Shown: positions 1 through 12,415, numbered from the stretch's first letter. The stretch is DNA of 64,000 bases from Arachis hypogaea (GCF_003086295.3 NC_092038.1:98301837-98365836), one strand, 5' to 3'. The notes: a model not told the origin generated them from the sequence alone. Numbers and translations: made by a program.

Positions 1-474
1 AATGCATATGAGAAACAACAAAACACACAAAACAAGAGAATTTAAAGATCAAAGAAAGTAAATCATCAAGAACAACTTGAAGATCAATGAAGACACATGA
101 TAAATGCAAGAAGAACAGAAACATGCAATTGACACCAAACTTAAAATGAGACTAGTGTCTCAATAAGAAAAATAAAATATTTTTGGTTTTTTTTTTCGAA
201 AATTAAGTGGAAAAGAAAATAAAGATATCAAAAATCTTAATGAGAATTCCAAGAATCATGCAATGTTAGTCTAAAGCTTCAGTCTAAAGGAATTAGACAT
301 GGCTAGCCAAGCTTCAGCAGGACATTGCATTCAAGAGCTAAATTGATGAAAATCAATCAGCTTTGGTGATGATAAGAACATCACCTTGAAACACTAGAAT
401 TCATTCTTAAGAACTCTGAAGAAAAATACCTAATCTAAGCAACAAGATGAACCGTCAGTTGTCCAAACTCAAAC

Positions 475-494
475 AATCCCCGGCAACGGCACCA
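475..494 (-). other. Primer binding site of A0 (tRNA-Asp type)
   Basis: Read on the minus strand, this is TGGTGCCGTTGCCGGGGATT, six bases inside the LTR end. It differs by one base (GGCG to GGTG) from the 3' end complement of plant tRNA-Asp. The substitution is a C-to-T type change and probably arose after insertion. Confidence 0.85.
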
Positions 495-500
495 AAAACT

Positions 501-2150
501 TGGTGTACGAAATTGTGATCATCAATGGCGCCATCAACATAGTACGCTCAATTGCAATCTCAACTCTTTATCACAACTTCGCACAACTAACCAGCAAGTG
601 CACTGGGTCGTCCAAGTAATAAACCTTACGCGAGTAAAGGTCGATCCCACGGAGATTGTTGGTATGAAGCAAGCTATGGTCATCTTGTAAATCTCAGTCA
701 GGCAGATTCAAATGGTTATATATGATTTATGAATAAAGCATAAAATAAAGATAGAGATACATATGTAATTCATTGGTGAGAATTTCAGATAAGCGTATGG
801 AGATGCTTTGTCCTTTCCGTCTCTCTGCTTTCCTACTGTCTTCATCCAATCCTTCTTACTCCTTTCCATGGCAAGCTATATGTTGGGCATCACTGTTGTC
901 AATGGCTACAGTCCCATCCTCTCAGTGAAAATGTTCAACGCGCTCTGTCACAGCACGGCTATTCAGCTGTCGGTTCTCGATCATGTCGGAATAGAATCCA
1001 GTGATTCTTTTGCGTCTGTCACTAACGCCCCACAATCGCGAGTTTGAAGCTCGTCACAGTCATTCAATCCTTGAATCCTACTCAGAATACCACAGACAAG
1101 GTTTAGACCTTCCGGATTCTCTTGAATGCCGCCATCAATTCTAGCTTATACCATGAAGATTCCGATTAAGAAATCCAAGCGATAAACATTCAAGCCTTGT
1201 TTGCTTGTAGAATGGAAGTGGTTGTCAGGCACGCGTTCATAAGTGAGAATGATGATGAGCGTCACATAATCATCACATTCATCATGTTCTTGGGTGCGAA
1301 TGAATATCTTAGAACAAGAATACGCTGAATTGAATAGAAGAACAATAGTAATTGCATTAATACTCGAGGTACAGCAGAGCTCCACACCTTAATCTATGGT
1401 GTGTAGAAACTCCACCGTTGAAAATACATAAGAACAAGGTCTAGGCATGGCCGAATGGCCAGCCTCCCATAGAGGGTTCAATCATAAAAACATGATCAAA
1501 AGATTCAAGTGATCAAAAGACGAAAATACAATAGCAAAAGGTCCTACTTATAGAGAACTAGTAGCTAGGGTTTACAGAAATGAGTAAATGACATAAAAAT
1601 CCACTTCCAGGCCAACTTGGTGTGTGCTTGGGCTGAGCATTGAAGCATTTTCGTGTAGAGACTCTTCTTGGAGTTAAGAACGCCAGCTTTTGTGCCAGTT
1701 TGGGCGTTTAACTCCCATTCTTGTGCCAGTTCCGGCGTTTAACGCCGGGCAGTTTTGAGCTGATTTGGAACACCGGTTTGGGCCATCAAATCTCGGGTAA
1801 AGTATAGACTATTATACATTTCTGGAAAGCCCAGGATGTCTACTTTCCAAGGCATTTGAGAGCGCGCCAATTGGGCTTGTGTAGCTCCAGAAAATCCACT
1901 TCGAGTGCAGGGAGGTCAGAATCCAATAGCATCTGCAGTCCTTTTTTAGCCTCTGAATCATATTTTTGCTCAGGTCCCTCAATTTCAGCCAGAAAATACA
2001 TGAAATCACAGAAAAACACACAAACTCATAGTAAAGTCCAGAAAAGTGATTTTAACTAAAAACTAATAAAAATATAATAAAAACCAACTAAAACATACTA
2101 AAAACATACTAAAAACAATGCCAAAAAGCGTATAAATTATCCGCTCATCA
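501..2150 (-). repeat. 5' LTR of A0
   Basis: The LTR is 1,650 bp and, read on the minus strand, begins TGATGAGCGGATAATTT and ends ACACCA. A TATA box (TATAAGTAGG on the minus strand) lies at 1543-1552. The palindromic motif GGCGTTTAACGCC and variants lie just upstream of it, at about 1675-1760. The U5 end belongs to the short type shared with A1, not the longer type of A2 and A3. The small ORFs in it recur in all family A LTRs and are not supported as genes. Confidence 0.92.
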
Positions 2151-2155
2151 CATAG

Positions 2156-2341
2156 CTTCCTTCCTCCTGGCTTTCCTTTTGGTTATTTTGGAGGTGTTCT
2201 ACTCCATTCATACTCCCCTCATCACTTGTGGTTATCATTTTGCATTCCTCCCATCCCACTTTCTTTGTTTCTCCTCTTGGATTCTTCTCTGTATCACTGG
2301 GGAATCCATCAGTGGGTTTGGGAATTTGTTGAGATAGGTAC
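2156..2341 (-). pseudogene. D gag, C-terminal fragment between A0 and A1
   Basis: The minus-strand reading frame gives YLSQQIPKPTDGFPSDTEKN and continues through NPRGETKK. It aligns with the family A gag region LSKKITELPPSTLPSNTEEN, where the gag C-terminal part follows a short coiled segment. The fragment continues in frame the gag sequence that ends at 12416 (...SQVGYL); the two halves share the GGTAC duplicated by the A1 insertion. The left side is cut by A0 at 2151. It is dead as a gene because both insertions are several kilobases long. Confidence 0.8.
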
Positions 2342-3960
2342 TGGTGCGCGTAAATTGTGATCATCAATGGCGCCATCAACATGGTATGCACAATTGTAAT
2401 CTCAACTCTTTATCACAACTTCGCACAACTAACCAGCAAGTGCACTGGGTCGTCCAAGTAATAAACCTTACGCGAGTAAGGGTCGATCCCACGGAGATTG
2501 TTGGTATGAAGCAAGCTATGGTCATCTTGTAAATCTTAGTCAGGCAGATTCAAATGGTTATGGATAATATATGAATAAAGCATAAAGATAGAGATACTTA
2601 TGTAATTCATTGGTGAGAATTTCAGACAAGCGAATGAAGATGCTTTGTCCCTTCCGTCTCTCTGCTTTCCTACTGTCTTCATCCAATCCTTCTTACTCCT
2701 TTCCATGGCAAGCTGTATGTAGGGTTTCACCATTGTCAGTGGCTACCTCCCATCCTTTCAGTGAAAATGTTCTACGCACCCAGTCACGGCATGGCTAATC
2801 ATCTGTCGGTTCTCAATCAGGTTGGAATAGAATCCAGTGATTCTTTTGCGTCTGTCATTAACGACCAGCCTTCAGGAGTTTGAAGCTCGTCACAGTCATT
2901 CAATCATTGAATCCTACTCAGAATACCACAGACAAGGTTTAGACCTTCCGGATTCTCTTGAATGCCGCCATCAATTCTAGCTTATACCACGAAGATTCCG
3001 ATTAAGGGATCCAAGAGATAAACATTCAAGCCTTGTTTACTTGTAGAACAGAAGTGGTTGTCAGGCACTCGTTCATAAGTGAGAATGATAATGAGTGTCA
3101 CATAATTATCACATTCATCATGTTCTTGGGTGCAAATGAATATCTTAGAACAAGAATAAGCTGAATTGAATAGAAGAACAATAGTAATTGCATTAATACT
3201 AGAGGTACAGCAGAGCTCCACACCTTAATCTATGGTGTGTAGAAACTCCACCGTTGAAAATACATAAGAACAAGGTCTAGGCATGGCCGTGAGGCCAGCC
3301 CCCATGATCTAAGATAGCATAAGAATAAAGATAGCTACCAAGATTAGAATACAATAGTAAAAGGTCCTATTTGTAGAGGACTAGTAGCCTAGGGTTTACA
3401 AGGATGAGTAAATGACATAAAAATCCACTTCTGGGCCCACTTGGTGTGTGCTTGGGCTGAGCATTGAAGCATTTTCGTGTAGAGACTTCTCTTGGAGTTA
3501 AACGCCAGCTTTTGTGCCAGTTTGGGCGTTTAACTCCCATTCTTGTGCCAGTTCCGGTGTTTAACGCCGGGCAGTTTTGAGCTGATTTGGAACGCCGGTT
3601 TGGGCCATCAAATCTCGGGCAAAGTATGAACTATTATATATTACTGGAAAGCACAGGATGTCTACTTTCCAACGCAGTTAAGAGCGCACCAATTGAGCTT
3701 CTGTAGCTCCAGAAAATCCACTTCGAGTGCAGGGAGGTCAGAATCCAACAGCATCTGCGGTCCTTTTCAGCCTCTGAATCAGATTTTTGCTCAGGTCCCT
3801 CAATTTCAGCCAGAAAATACCTGAAATCACAGAAAAACACACAAACTCATAGTAAAGTCCAGAAAAGTAAATTTTAACTAAAAACTAATAAAATATACTA
3901 AAAACTAACTAAAACATACTAAAAACAATGCCAAAAAGCGTATAAATTATCCGCTCATCA
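2342..3960 (-). repeat. 3' LTR of A1
   Basis: The LTR is 1,619 bp and pairs with 10786-12415. Its U5 end (left side) begins TGGTGCGCGTAAATTGTG on the plus strand, the short U5 type also present in A0. Where A0, A2 and A3 have TATAAGTAGG, both A1 LTRs read TACAAATAGG (plus coordinates 3366-3375 here), so the variant was present in the parent copy. Confidence 0.93.
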
Positions 3961-4863
3961 CAACACCAAACTTAAATTGTTGCTTGTCCCCAAGCAACTG
4001 AAAATCAAATAAGATAAAAAGAAGAGAATATGCAATGAACTCCAAAAACATCTATGAAGATCAGTATTAATTAGATGAGCGGGGCTTTAGCTTTTTGCCT
4101 CTGAACAGTTTTGGCATCTCACTCTATCCTTTGAAATTTAGAATGATTGGCTTCTATAGGAACTCAGAATCCAGATTATGTTATTGATTCTCCTAGTTAA
4201 GTATGATGATTCTTGAACACAGCTACTTTATGAGTCTTGGCTGTGGCCCAAAGCACTCTGTCTTCCAGTATTACCACCGGATACATACATGCCACAGACA
4301 CATAACTGGGTGAACCTTTTCAGATTGTGACTCAGCTTTGCTAGAGTCCCCAATTAGAGGTGTCTAGGGTTCTTAAGCACACTCTTTTTGCTTTGGATCA
4401 CAACTTTATTTTTTTTTCTTTTCTCTCTCTTTTTTTCATTTTTCTCTCTCTTTCTTTTTTTTTGTATTCACTGCTTTTTCTTTCTTCAAGAATCATTTTT
4501 ATGATTTTTCAGATCCTCAGTAACATGTCTCCTTTTTCATCATTCTTTCAAGAGCCAACATTCATGAACAACAAATTTAAAAGACTTATGCACTGTTCAA
4601 GCATACATTCAGAAGTCAAAAGTATTGCCACCACATCAAAATAATTAATCTGTTATAAAATTCAAAATTCATGCAATTCTTTTCTTTTTCAATTAAGAAC
4701 ATTTTTCATTCAAGAAAGGTGATGGATTCATAGGACATTCATAACTTTAAGGCATAGACACTAAGACACTAATGATCATAAGACACAAACATGAATAGAC
4801 ATAAGCATGATTTTTCGAAAAACAGAAAAATAAAGAACAAGGAGATTAAAGAACGGGTCCACC
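3961..4863 (-). other. A1 3' untranslated region with pre-LTR hairpin
   Basis: This is the stretch between ORF2 and the 3' LTR. At 3979-3998 there is a perfect 8-bp inverted repeat, GTTGCTTG and CAAGCAAC, with the minus-strand loop GGGA (A2 and A3 have AGGA). Between the hairpin and the LTR lies AATTTAAGTTTGGTGTTG, which occupies the place of the polypurine tract but is not purine-rich. The rest is AT-rich with a pyrimidine tract at 4405-4490. I see no gene in it. Confidence 0.75.
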
Positions 4864-5988
4864 TTAGTGATGGCGGCTTGTTCTTCCTCTTGAAGATCTT
4901 ATGGAGTGCTTGAGCTCCTCAATGTCTCTTCCTAGCCTTTGTTGCTCCTCTCTCATGATTCTTTAATCTTCTCTAATTTCATGGAGGAGGATGGAATGTT
5001 CTTGATGCTCCACGCTTAGTTGTCCCATGTTGGAACTCAATTCTCCTAGGGAGGTATTGATTTGCTCCCAATAGTTTTGTGGAGGAAAGTGCTTCCCTTG
5101 AGGCATCTCAAGGATTTCATGATGAGAGGGGTCTCTTGTTTGCTCCATCCTTTTCTTAGTGATAGGCTTGTCCTCATCAATGAGGGTGTCTCCCTCTATG
5201 TCAACTCCAACTGAATAATAGAGGTGACAAATGAGATGAGGAAAGGCTAACCTTGCCAAGGTAGAGGACTTGTCCGCCACCTTATAAAGTTCTTGGGATA
5301 TAACCTCATGAACTTCTACTTCCTCTCCAATCATGATGCTATGAATCATGATAGCCCGGTCTATAGTAACTTCGGACCGGTTGCTAGTCAAAATGATTGA
5401 GCGTTGGATAAACTCCAATCATCCTCTAGCCACGGGCTTGAGGTCATGCCTTCTCAGTTGAACCGGTTTCTCTCTTGAATCTCTCTTCCATTGAGCGCCC
5501 TCTTCACAGATGTCTATGAGGACTTGGTCCAACCTTTGATCAAAGTTGACCCTTCTAGTGTAAGGGTGTTCATCTCCTTGCATCATGGGCAAGTTAAATG
5601 CCAACCTTACATTTTCCGGACTAAAATCTAAGTATTTCCCCCGAACCATTGTAAGCCAATTCTTTGGGTCCGGGTTTACACTTTGATAATGGTTCTTGGT
5701 GATCCATGCATTGGCATAGAACTCTTGAACCATTAAGATTCCGACTTGTTGAATGGGGTTGGTAAGAACTTCCCAACCTCTTCTTCGGATCTCATGTCGG
5801 ATCTCCGGATATTCACTCTTTTTGAGTTTGAAAGGGACCTCGGGGATCACCTTCTTCATGGCCACAACTTCATAGAAGTGGTCTTGATGCACCCTTGAGA
5901 TGAATCTCTCCATCTCTCATGACTCGGAAATGGAAGCTTTTGCCTTCCCTTTCCTCTTTCTAGAGGTTTCTCCGGCCTTGGATGCCAT
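4864..5988 (-). pseudogene. A1 ORF2, Athila 3' ORF ('putative plant transposon protein' type), broken
   Basis: The start at 5988 gives MASKAGETSRKRKGKAKAS, the same lysine-rich N-terminus as in A2 and A3. The body (FISRVHQDHFYEVV, GWEVLTNPIQQVGILMVQEF, YANAW, VRGKYLDFSPENVRLAFNLP) resembles the plant transposon-protein domain I know as PF20167, found in the ORF downstream of pol in Athila elements and sometimes called env-like. Its function is unknown. The end is a glutamine/arginine-rich coiled segment finishing at 4864. Three in-frame stops are visible by comparison with A2: TGA for Trp near 5917, TGA for Trp at 5419 and TAA for Gln at 4963. All three fit C-to-T or G-to-A transitions. The gene is therefore dead in this copy. 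Confidence 0.8.
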
Positions 5989-6866
5989 AAATGGTTATGG
6001 AAAAACAAAAAGCAATACTTTTACCACACCAAACTTAAAAGGTTTGCTCGTCCTCGAGCAAAAGAAGAAAGAAGAGAGTAGAAGAAGAAGAAATGAAGGA
6101 GATGGAGGAGGCTTTGTGGTTTGGCCAAAGGGAGAAAAGTAGTGTTTAGGGTGTGTAAAAATGAAGGAGTGAAGATGGGTTTATATAGGGGTGGAGAGAG
6201 GGGTAGGGTTCGGCTATGGGAGGGTGGGTTTAGGAGCGAAAGTGGTTTGAATTTGAATGGTGAGGTAGATGGGGTTTTATGAAGGATGTATATGAGTGGT
6301 GAAGAGAAAAGATGGGATTTGATAGGTGAGGGGTTTTGGGGAAGAGTGGTTAAGGTGATTGGTGAATGGGTGAATAAGAGAGAGGGTGGTGGGGTAGGTG
6401 GGGATCCTGTGGGGTCCACAGATCCTGAGGTGTCAAGGAAAAGTCATCACTGCACCAAGTGGCGAGCAAAAATGCTTGATGTGCCAATTATGGCGTTAAA
6501 CGCCGGGCTGGTGCCCATTTCTGGGGTTTAACGCAAACTTCTTGCCCTTTCCTGGCGTTTAACGCCAGTCTGGTGCCCCTTTCTGGCGTTAAACGCCCAG
6601 AATGGTGCCAGACTGGGTGTTAAACGCCTATTTGCTGCCCTTACTGGCGTTTAAACGCCAGCAAGATCTTCCTCCAGGGTGTGATGTTTTTCTTTCTGTT
6701 TTTTATTCTGTTTTTGCTTTTTCAATTGATTTTGTGACTTCCCATGATCATCAACCTACAGAAAACATAAAATAACAAAGGAAAAATAGATAAATATAAC
6801 ATTGGGTTGCCTCCCAACAAGCGCTTCTTTAATGTCAGTAGCTTGACAGTGGGCTCTCATGGAGCC
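5989..6866 (-). other. A1 spacer between gag-protease and ORF2, with second hairpin and palindrome array
   Basis: This spacer sits where reverse transcriptase to integrase would be in an autonomous element. Three parts can be seen on the minus strand. First is a run of GGCGTTTAACGCC-type palindromes (6480-6665). Next is a C/T- and A-rich leader full of short meaningless ORFs (6180-6420). Last is a perfect hairpin at 6043-6062 (TTTGCTCG, loop AGGA, CGAGCAAA), followed by TTTTAAGTTTGGTGTGG, which copies the pre-LTR arrangement. ORF2 starts about 50 bases later. Confidence 0.75.
6480..6665. repeat. GGCGTTTAACGCC palindrome array, A1 spacer
   Basis: At least six copies of a 13- to 18-bp palindrome occur here with varied arms, for example GGCGTTTAACGCC, GGCGTTAAACGCC and CTGGCGTTTAAACGCCAG. 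They are spaced 30 to 40 bp apart. The linkers (CAGAATGGTGCC and its partner) are themselves partly complementary, so larger nested hairpins can form. Confidence 0.85.
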
Positions 6867-9214
6867 TCACGTATGCTCAGAGCAATGTTGGAACCTCCCA
6901 ACACCAAACTTAGAGTTTGAATGTGGGGGTTCAACACCAAACATAGAAGTTGGTTGTGGCCTCCCAACACCAAACTTAGAGTTTGACTGTGGGGGCTCTG
7001 TTTGGCTCTGTTTTGAAAGAAGCTCTTCATGCTTCCTCTCCATGGTTACAGAGGGATATTCTTGAGCCTTAAACACAAGGGATTCTTCATTCACTTGAAT
7101 GATCAATTCTCTTCTGTCAACATCAATCACAGTCTTTGCTGTGGCTAGGAAAGGTCTGCCAAGGATGATGGATTCATCCATGCACTTCTAAGTCTCTAGG
7201 ACTATGAAATCAGCAGGGATGTAATGGTCTTCAACTTTTACCAGAACATCCTCTACAAGTCCATAAGCTTGTTTTCTTGAATTGTCTGCCATCTCTAGTG
7301 AGATTCTTGCAGCTTGCACCTCAAAGATCCCTAGCTTCTCCATTACAGAGAGAGGTATGAGGTTCATGCTTGACCCTAGGTCACACAGAGCCTTCTTAAA
7401 GGTCATGGTGCCTATGGTACAAGGTATTGAAAACTTCCCAGGATCTTGTCTCTTTTGAGGTAATTTCTGCCTAGTCAAGTTATCCAGCTCTTTGGTGAGC
7501 AACGGGGGTTCATCCTCCCAAGTCTCATTACCAAATAACTTGTCATTTAGCTTCATGATTGCTCCAAGGTACTTGGCAACTTGCTCTTCAGTGACATCTT
7601 CATCCTCTTCAGAGGAAGAATACTCATCAGAGCTCATGAATGGCAGAAGTAAATTCTATGGAATCTCTATGGTCTCAGTGTGAGCCTCAGATTCCCATGG
7701 TTCCTCATTAGGGAACTCATTGGAGGCCAGTGAACGTCCATTGAGGCCTTCCTCAGTGGCGCTCACTGCCTCTTCCTCCTCTCCAAATTCGGACATGTAG
7801 GTCATGTTAATGGCCTTGCACTCTCCTTTTGGGTTCTCTTCTGTATTGCTTGGAAGAGTGCTAGGAGGGAGTTCAGTAATTTTCTTACTTAGCTGACCCA
7901 CTTGTGCCTCCAAGTTTCTAATGGAGGACCTTATTTCAGTCATGCAACTTTGAGTGGTTTTGATTAGATCAGAGACCATGGTTGCTAAGTCAGAATGGCT
8001 CTGCCTAGAATTCTCTCTCTGTTGCTGAGAAGATGATGGAAAAGGCTTGCCATTGCTAAACCTGCTTCTTCCACCATTATTGTTGTTGAAACCTTGTTGA
8101 GGTCTCTGTTGATCCTTCCATGAGAGATTTGGATGATTTCTCCATGAAGAATTATAGGTGTTTCCATAGGGTTCTCCCATGTAATTCACCACTTCCATTA
8201 AAGGGTTCTCGGGATCATAAGCTTCTTCTTCAGATGAAGCATCCTTAGTACTGCCTGGTGCAGCTTGCATTCCAGACAGACTTTGAGAAATCATATTGAC
8301 TTGCTGAGTCAATATTTTGTTCTGAGCCAATATGGCATTCAGAGTATCAATCTCAAGAACTCCTTTCTTCTGATTCGTCCCATTGTTCACAGGATTCCTT
8401 TCAGAAGTGTACATGAATTGGTTATTTGCAACCATTTCAATCAGTTCTTGAGCTTCTGTAGGTGTCTTCTTCAGATGAAGAGAGCCTCTAGCAGAACTAT
8501 CCAATGACATCTTGGACAGTTCAGACAGACCATCATAGAAGATGCCTATGATGCTCCATTCAGAAAACATGTCGGAAGGACACTTTCTGATCAATTGTTT
8601 GTATCTTTCCCAAGCTTCATAGAGGGATTCACCTTCCTTTTTCTGAAGGTTTGGACATCCACTCTAAGCTTACTCAATTTTTGAGGTGGAAAGAACTTTT
8701 CCAAGAAGGCATTGACTAGCTTTTCCCAAGAGTCCAGGCTTTCTTTAGGTTGTGAGTCCAACCATGTCCTAGCTCTGTCTCTTACAGCAAAAGGGAATAG
8801 CATAAGTCTGTAGACCTCAGGGTCAACCCCATTAGTCTTGACAGTGTCACAGATTTGCAAGAATTCAGCTAAGAACTGATGAGGATCTTCCAAGGGAAGT
8901 CCATGGAATTTGCAATTCTGTTGCATTAGAGAAACTAATTGAGGCTTAAGCTCAAAGTTGTTTGCTCCAATGGCAGGGATAGAGATGCTTCTCCCATAGA
9001 AGTCGGGAGTAGGTGCAGTAAAGTCACCCAGCACCTTCCTTGCATTGTTGGCATTGTTGTTATTTTCGGCTGCCATGGGTTCTTCTTCTTTGAAGATTTC
9101 TGTTAGGTCCTCTACAGAGAGTTGTGCCTTAACTTCTCTTAGCTTTCACTTCAAAGTCCTTTCAGGTTCAGGGTCAGCCTTAACAAGAATGCTTTTGTCT
9201 TTGCTCCTGCTCAT
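6867..9214 (-). pseudogene. A1 gag-protease, broken
   Basis: The frame begins at 9214 with MSRSKDKSILV. It matches the intact 778-residue protein of A3 along its whole length. Gag core (RARTWLDSQPKESLDSWEKL), the Athila signature NTYNSSWRNHPNLSWK and the aspartic protease motif LCDLGSS (near 7370) are all present. Breaks relative to A3 are a TGA for Arg near 9144, a one-base loss near 8650, a stop at 7656 and a stop at 7188. No zinc knuckle is present in the gag of this family. The last 40 codons contain the SKFGV repeat described under A2. The copy cannot make a full protein. Confidence 0.85.
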
Positions 9215-10759
9215 ATGAAAGAGAAAAGAACAAGAAAATATGGAATCCTCTATGTCACAGTATAGAGATTCCTTGAGGTGTCAGAGGAAAAGAAAAATAG
9301 AAGGAAGAGGTAGAAAATTCGAACTTATCAAGGAAAGATGGAGTTCGAATTGTGCATTGAGGAGTAGTGTTAGTCTATGAATAGAAGGATGTGAGAAGAT
9401 GGGATGAAATTTTCGAAAATTAAGTAAAAGATTTTAAAAACATTTTGAAAAACACTAATTGATTTTCGAAAACCAAGAGTGGAAAAGAAATCAAGTGATT
9501 TTTGAAAAAGATTTTGAAATTTGAAATCAATAAGATATGATTGAAAACTATTTTGAAAAAGATGTGATTAAAAAGATATGATTTAAAAGTTATGGTTTTT
9601 TAAAAAGATGTGATTGAGAAGATATGATTTGAAAAACAATTTAAAAAGATTTGATTTTGAAAATTAATGACTTGGCTAACAAGAAAAGATATGATTCAAA
9701 TATTAAACCTTTCTCAACAGAAAAGGCAACATACTTGAAATGTTGAATCAAATCATTAATTGATAGCAAGTATTTTTGAAAATGGAAAGAAATTGATTTT
9801 GAAAAAGATTTGATTGAAAAGATTTGATTTGAAAAAGATTTGATTTTGAAAAATTTTGAAAACTTGAAAAAAAATTGGCATTAAAAACAAAATCTTCCCT
9901 CTTGTGCCATCTTGGTGTTAAACGCCCAGAATGGTATCCATTCTGGCGTTTAATGCCCAAAACTCACCCCTTTTGGGCGTTAAACGCCCAGCCAGGCACC
10001 CCGGCTGGCGTTTAAACGCCAGTTTTCCTTCTTCACTAGGCATTTTGAACGCCCAGCTTTTTCTATGTAATTCCTCTGCAGTATGTTCTGAATCTTCAAT
10101 TCTCTGTATTATTGACTTGAAAAGACACAAATTAAAAATTTTTTTTTGGATTTATAATAATGAGGAATAATCAAAATGCAACTGAAATCAAATAAACAAT
10201 GCATGCAAGACACCAAACTTAAAAGTTTGTATACTATTGACACTAACAAGTTGAGAATGCATATGAGAAACAACAAAACACTCAAGTCAAGAGAATTCAA
10301 AGATTAGAGCAATGAAATCATCAAGAACATCTTGAAGATCACTTAAGACACATGAATGAATGCAAGAAGAAAAGAAACATGCAATTGACACCAAACTTAA
10401 AATGAGACTAGTGTCTCAATAAGAAACATAAAATATTTTTGGTTTTTTTTTTATGATTTTGTAATTTTTTTTTGGATTTTTCGAAAATTAAGTGGAAAAG
10501 AAAATAAAGATATCAAAATTCTTAATGAGAATTCCAGGAATCATGCAATGTTAGTCTAAAGCTTCAGTCTAAAGGAATTAGACATGGCTAGCCAAGCTTC
10601 AGCAGGACATTGCATTCAAGAGCTAAATTGCTGAGAATCAATCAGCTTTGGTGATGATAAGAACATCACCTTGAAACACTAGAATTCATTCCTAAGAACT
10701 CTGAAGAAAAATACCTAATCTAAGCAACAAGATGAACCGTCAGTTGTCCAAACTCAAAC
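9215..10759 (-). other. A1 5' leader between primer site and gag
   Basis: The leader is about 1.5 kb and has no convincing ORF. It holds a second palindrome cluster at about 9905-10060, including CTGGCGTTTAAACGCCAG and GGGCGTTAAACGCCC. The 9420-9900 segment is rich in GATTTGATTTTGAAAA-like short repeats. Several AAGTTT(A/G)GTGT motifs are present. Confidence 0.75.
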
Positions 10760-10779
10760 AATCCCCGGCAACAGCGCCA
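10760..10779 (-). other. Primer binding site of A1 (tRNA-Asp type)
   Basis: On the minus strand this reads TGGCGCTGTTGCCGGGGATT. One base differs from the tRNA-Asp complement (CCG to CTG). It is separated from the LTR by the six-base spacer AGTTTT seen in A2 and A3. Confidence 0.88.
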
Positions 10780-10785
10780 AAAACT

Positions 10786-12415
10786 TGGTGCGCGTAAATT
10801 GTGATCATCAATGGCGCCATCAACATGGTACGCACAATTGTAATCTCAACTCTTTATTACAACTTCGCACAACTAACCAGCAAGTGCACTGGGTCGTCCA
10901 AATAATAAACCTTACGCGAGTAAGGGTCGATCCCACGGAGATTGTTGGTATGAAGCAAGCTATGGTCATCTTATAAATCTTAGTCAGGCAGATTCAAATG
11001 GTTATGGATAATATATGAATAAAGCATAAAGATAGAGATACTTATGTAATTCATTGGTGAGAATTTCAGACAAGCGAATGGAGATGCTTTGTCCCTTCCG
11101 TCTCTCTGCTTTTCTACTGTCTTCATCCAATCCTTCTTACTCCTTTCCATGGCAAGTTGAATGTAGGGTTTCACCGTTGTCAGTGGCTACCTCCCATCCT
11201 CTCAGCGAAAATGTTCTACGCACCCTGTAACGGCACGGCTAATCATCTGTCGGTTCTCAATCAGGTTGGAATAGAATCCAGTGATTCTTTTGCGTCTGTC
11301 ACTAACGCCCAGCCTTCAGGAGTTTGAAGCTTGTCACAGTCATTCAATCATTGAATCCTACTCAGAATACCATAGACAAGGTTTAGACCTTCCGGATTCT
11401 CTTGAATGCCGCCATCAATTCTAGCTTATACCACGAAGATTCCCATTAAGGGATCCAAGAGATAAACATTCAAGCCTTGTTTGCTTGTAGAACAGAAGTG
11501 GTTGTCAGGCACTCGTTCATAAGTGAGAATGATGATAAGTGTCACATAATCATCACATTCATCATGTTCTTGGGTGCAAATGAATATCTTAGAACAAGAA
11601 TAAGCTGAATTGAATAAAAGAACAATAGTAATTGCATTAATACTCGAGGTACAGCAGAGCTCCGCACCTTAATCTATGGTGTGTAGAAACTCCACCGTTG
11701 AAAATACATAAGAACAAGGTCTAGGCATGGCCGTGAGGCCAGCCCCCATGATCTAAGATAGCATAAGAATAAAGATAGCTACCAAGATAAGAATACAATA
11801 GTAAAAGGTCCTATTTGTAGAGAACTAGTAGCCTAGGGTTTACAAAGATGAGTAAATGACATAAAAATCCACTTCCGGGTCCACTTGGTGTGTGCTTGGG
11901 CTGAGCATTGAAGCATTTTCGTGTAGAGACTTCTCTTGGAGTTAAACACCAGATTTTGTGCCAGTTTGGGCGTTTAACTCCCATTCTTGTGCCAGTTCCG
12001 GCGTTTAACGCCGGGCAGTTTTGAGCTGATTTGGAACGCCGGTTTGGGCCATCAAATCTCAGACAAAGTATAAACTATTATATATTGCTGGAAAGCCCAG
12101 AATGTCTACGTTCCAACGCATTTGAGAGCGCGCAAATTGGGCTTCTGTAGCTCCAAAAAATCCACTTCGAGTGCAGGGAGGTCAGAATCCAACAGCATCT
12201 GCGGTCCTTTTCAGCCTCTGAATCAGATTTTTGCTCAGGTCCCTCAATTTCAGCCAGAAAATACCTGAAATCACAGAAAAACACACAAACTCATAGTAAA
12301 GTCCAGAAAAGTGAATTTTAACTAAAAACTAAAAAAATATACTAAAAACTAACTAAAACATACTAAAAACATACTAAAAACAATGCCAAAAAGCGTATAA
12401 ATTATCCGCTCATCA
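10786..12415 (-). repeat. 5' LTR of A1
   Basis: The LTR is 1,630 bp and pairs with 2342-3960. It ends TATCCGCTCATCA on the right and is followed by GGTAC. The TATA position (11810-11819) carries the TACAAATAGG variant as in the other LTR of this copy. Confidence 0.93.

Larger units (their letters stand above)
1..2150 (-). mobile_element. Family A element copy A0 (Athila-type LTR retrotransposon), 5' end only
   Basis: This is the 5' end of a minus-strand family A element that runs off the left edge. It consists of a complete 5' LTR (501-2150), a primer binding site (475-494) and about 470 bp of 5' untranslated leader (1-474) whose sequence closely matches the leader of A1. The right end TATCCGCTCATCA is followed by CATAG (2151-2155), the presumed target-site duplication; the partner lies outside the window. 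It is inserted in the gag of element D, only about 190 bp from A1 and in the same orientation. No coding region of this copy is visible. Confidence 0.9.
2342..12415 (-). mobile_element. Family A element copy A1, complete, non-autonomous Athila-type
   Basis: A1 is a complete element of 10,074 bp bounded by two LTRs (10786-12415 and 2342-3960) and a perfect 5-bp target duplication GGTAC (2337-2341 and 12416-12420). Read on the minus strand the order is LTR, tRNA-Asp primer site, long leader with palindromes, gag-protease, palindrome-rich spacer, ORF2, 3' region with a hairpin, LTR. There is no reverse transcriptase, RNase H or integrase anywhere between the LTRs. Both ORFs contain several stop codons, so this copy is older or more decayed than A3. 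The insertion is in the gag of element D. Confidence 0.95.
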
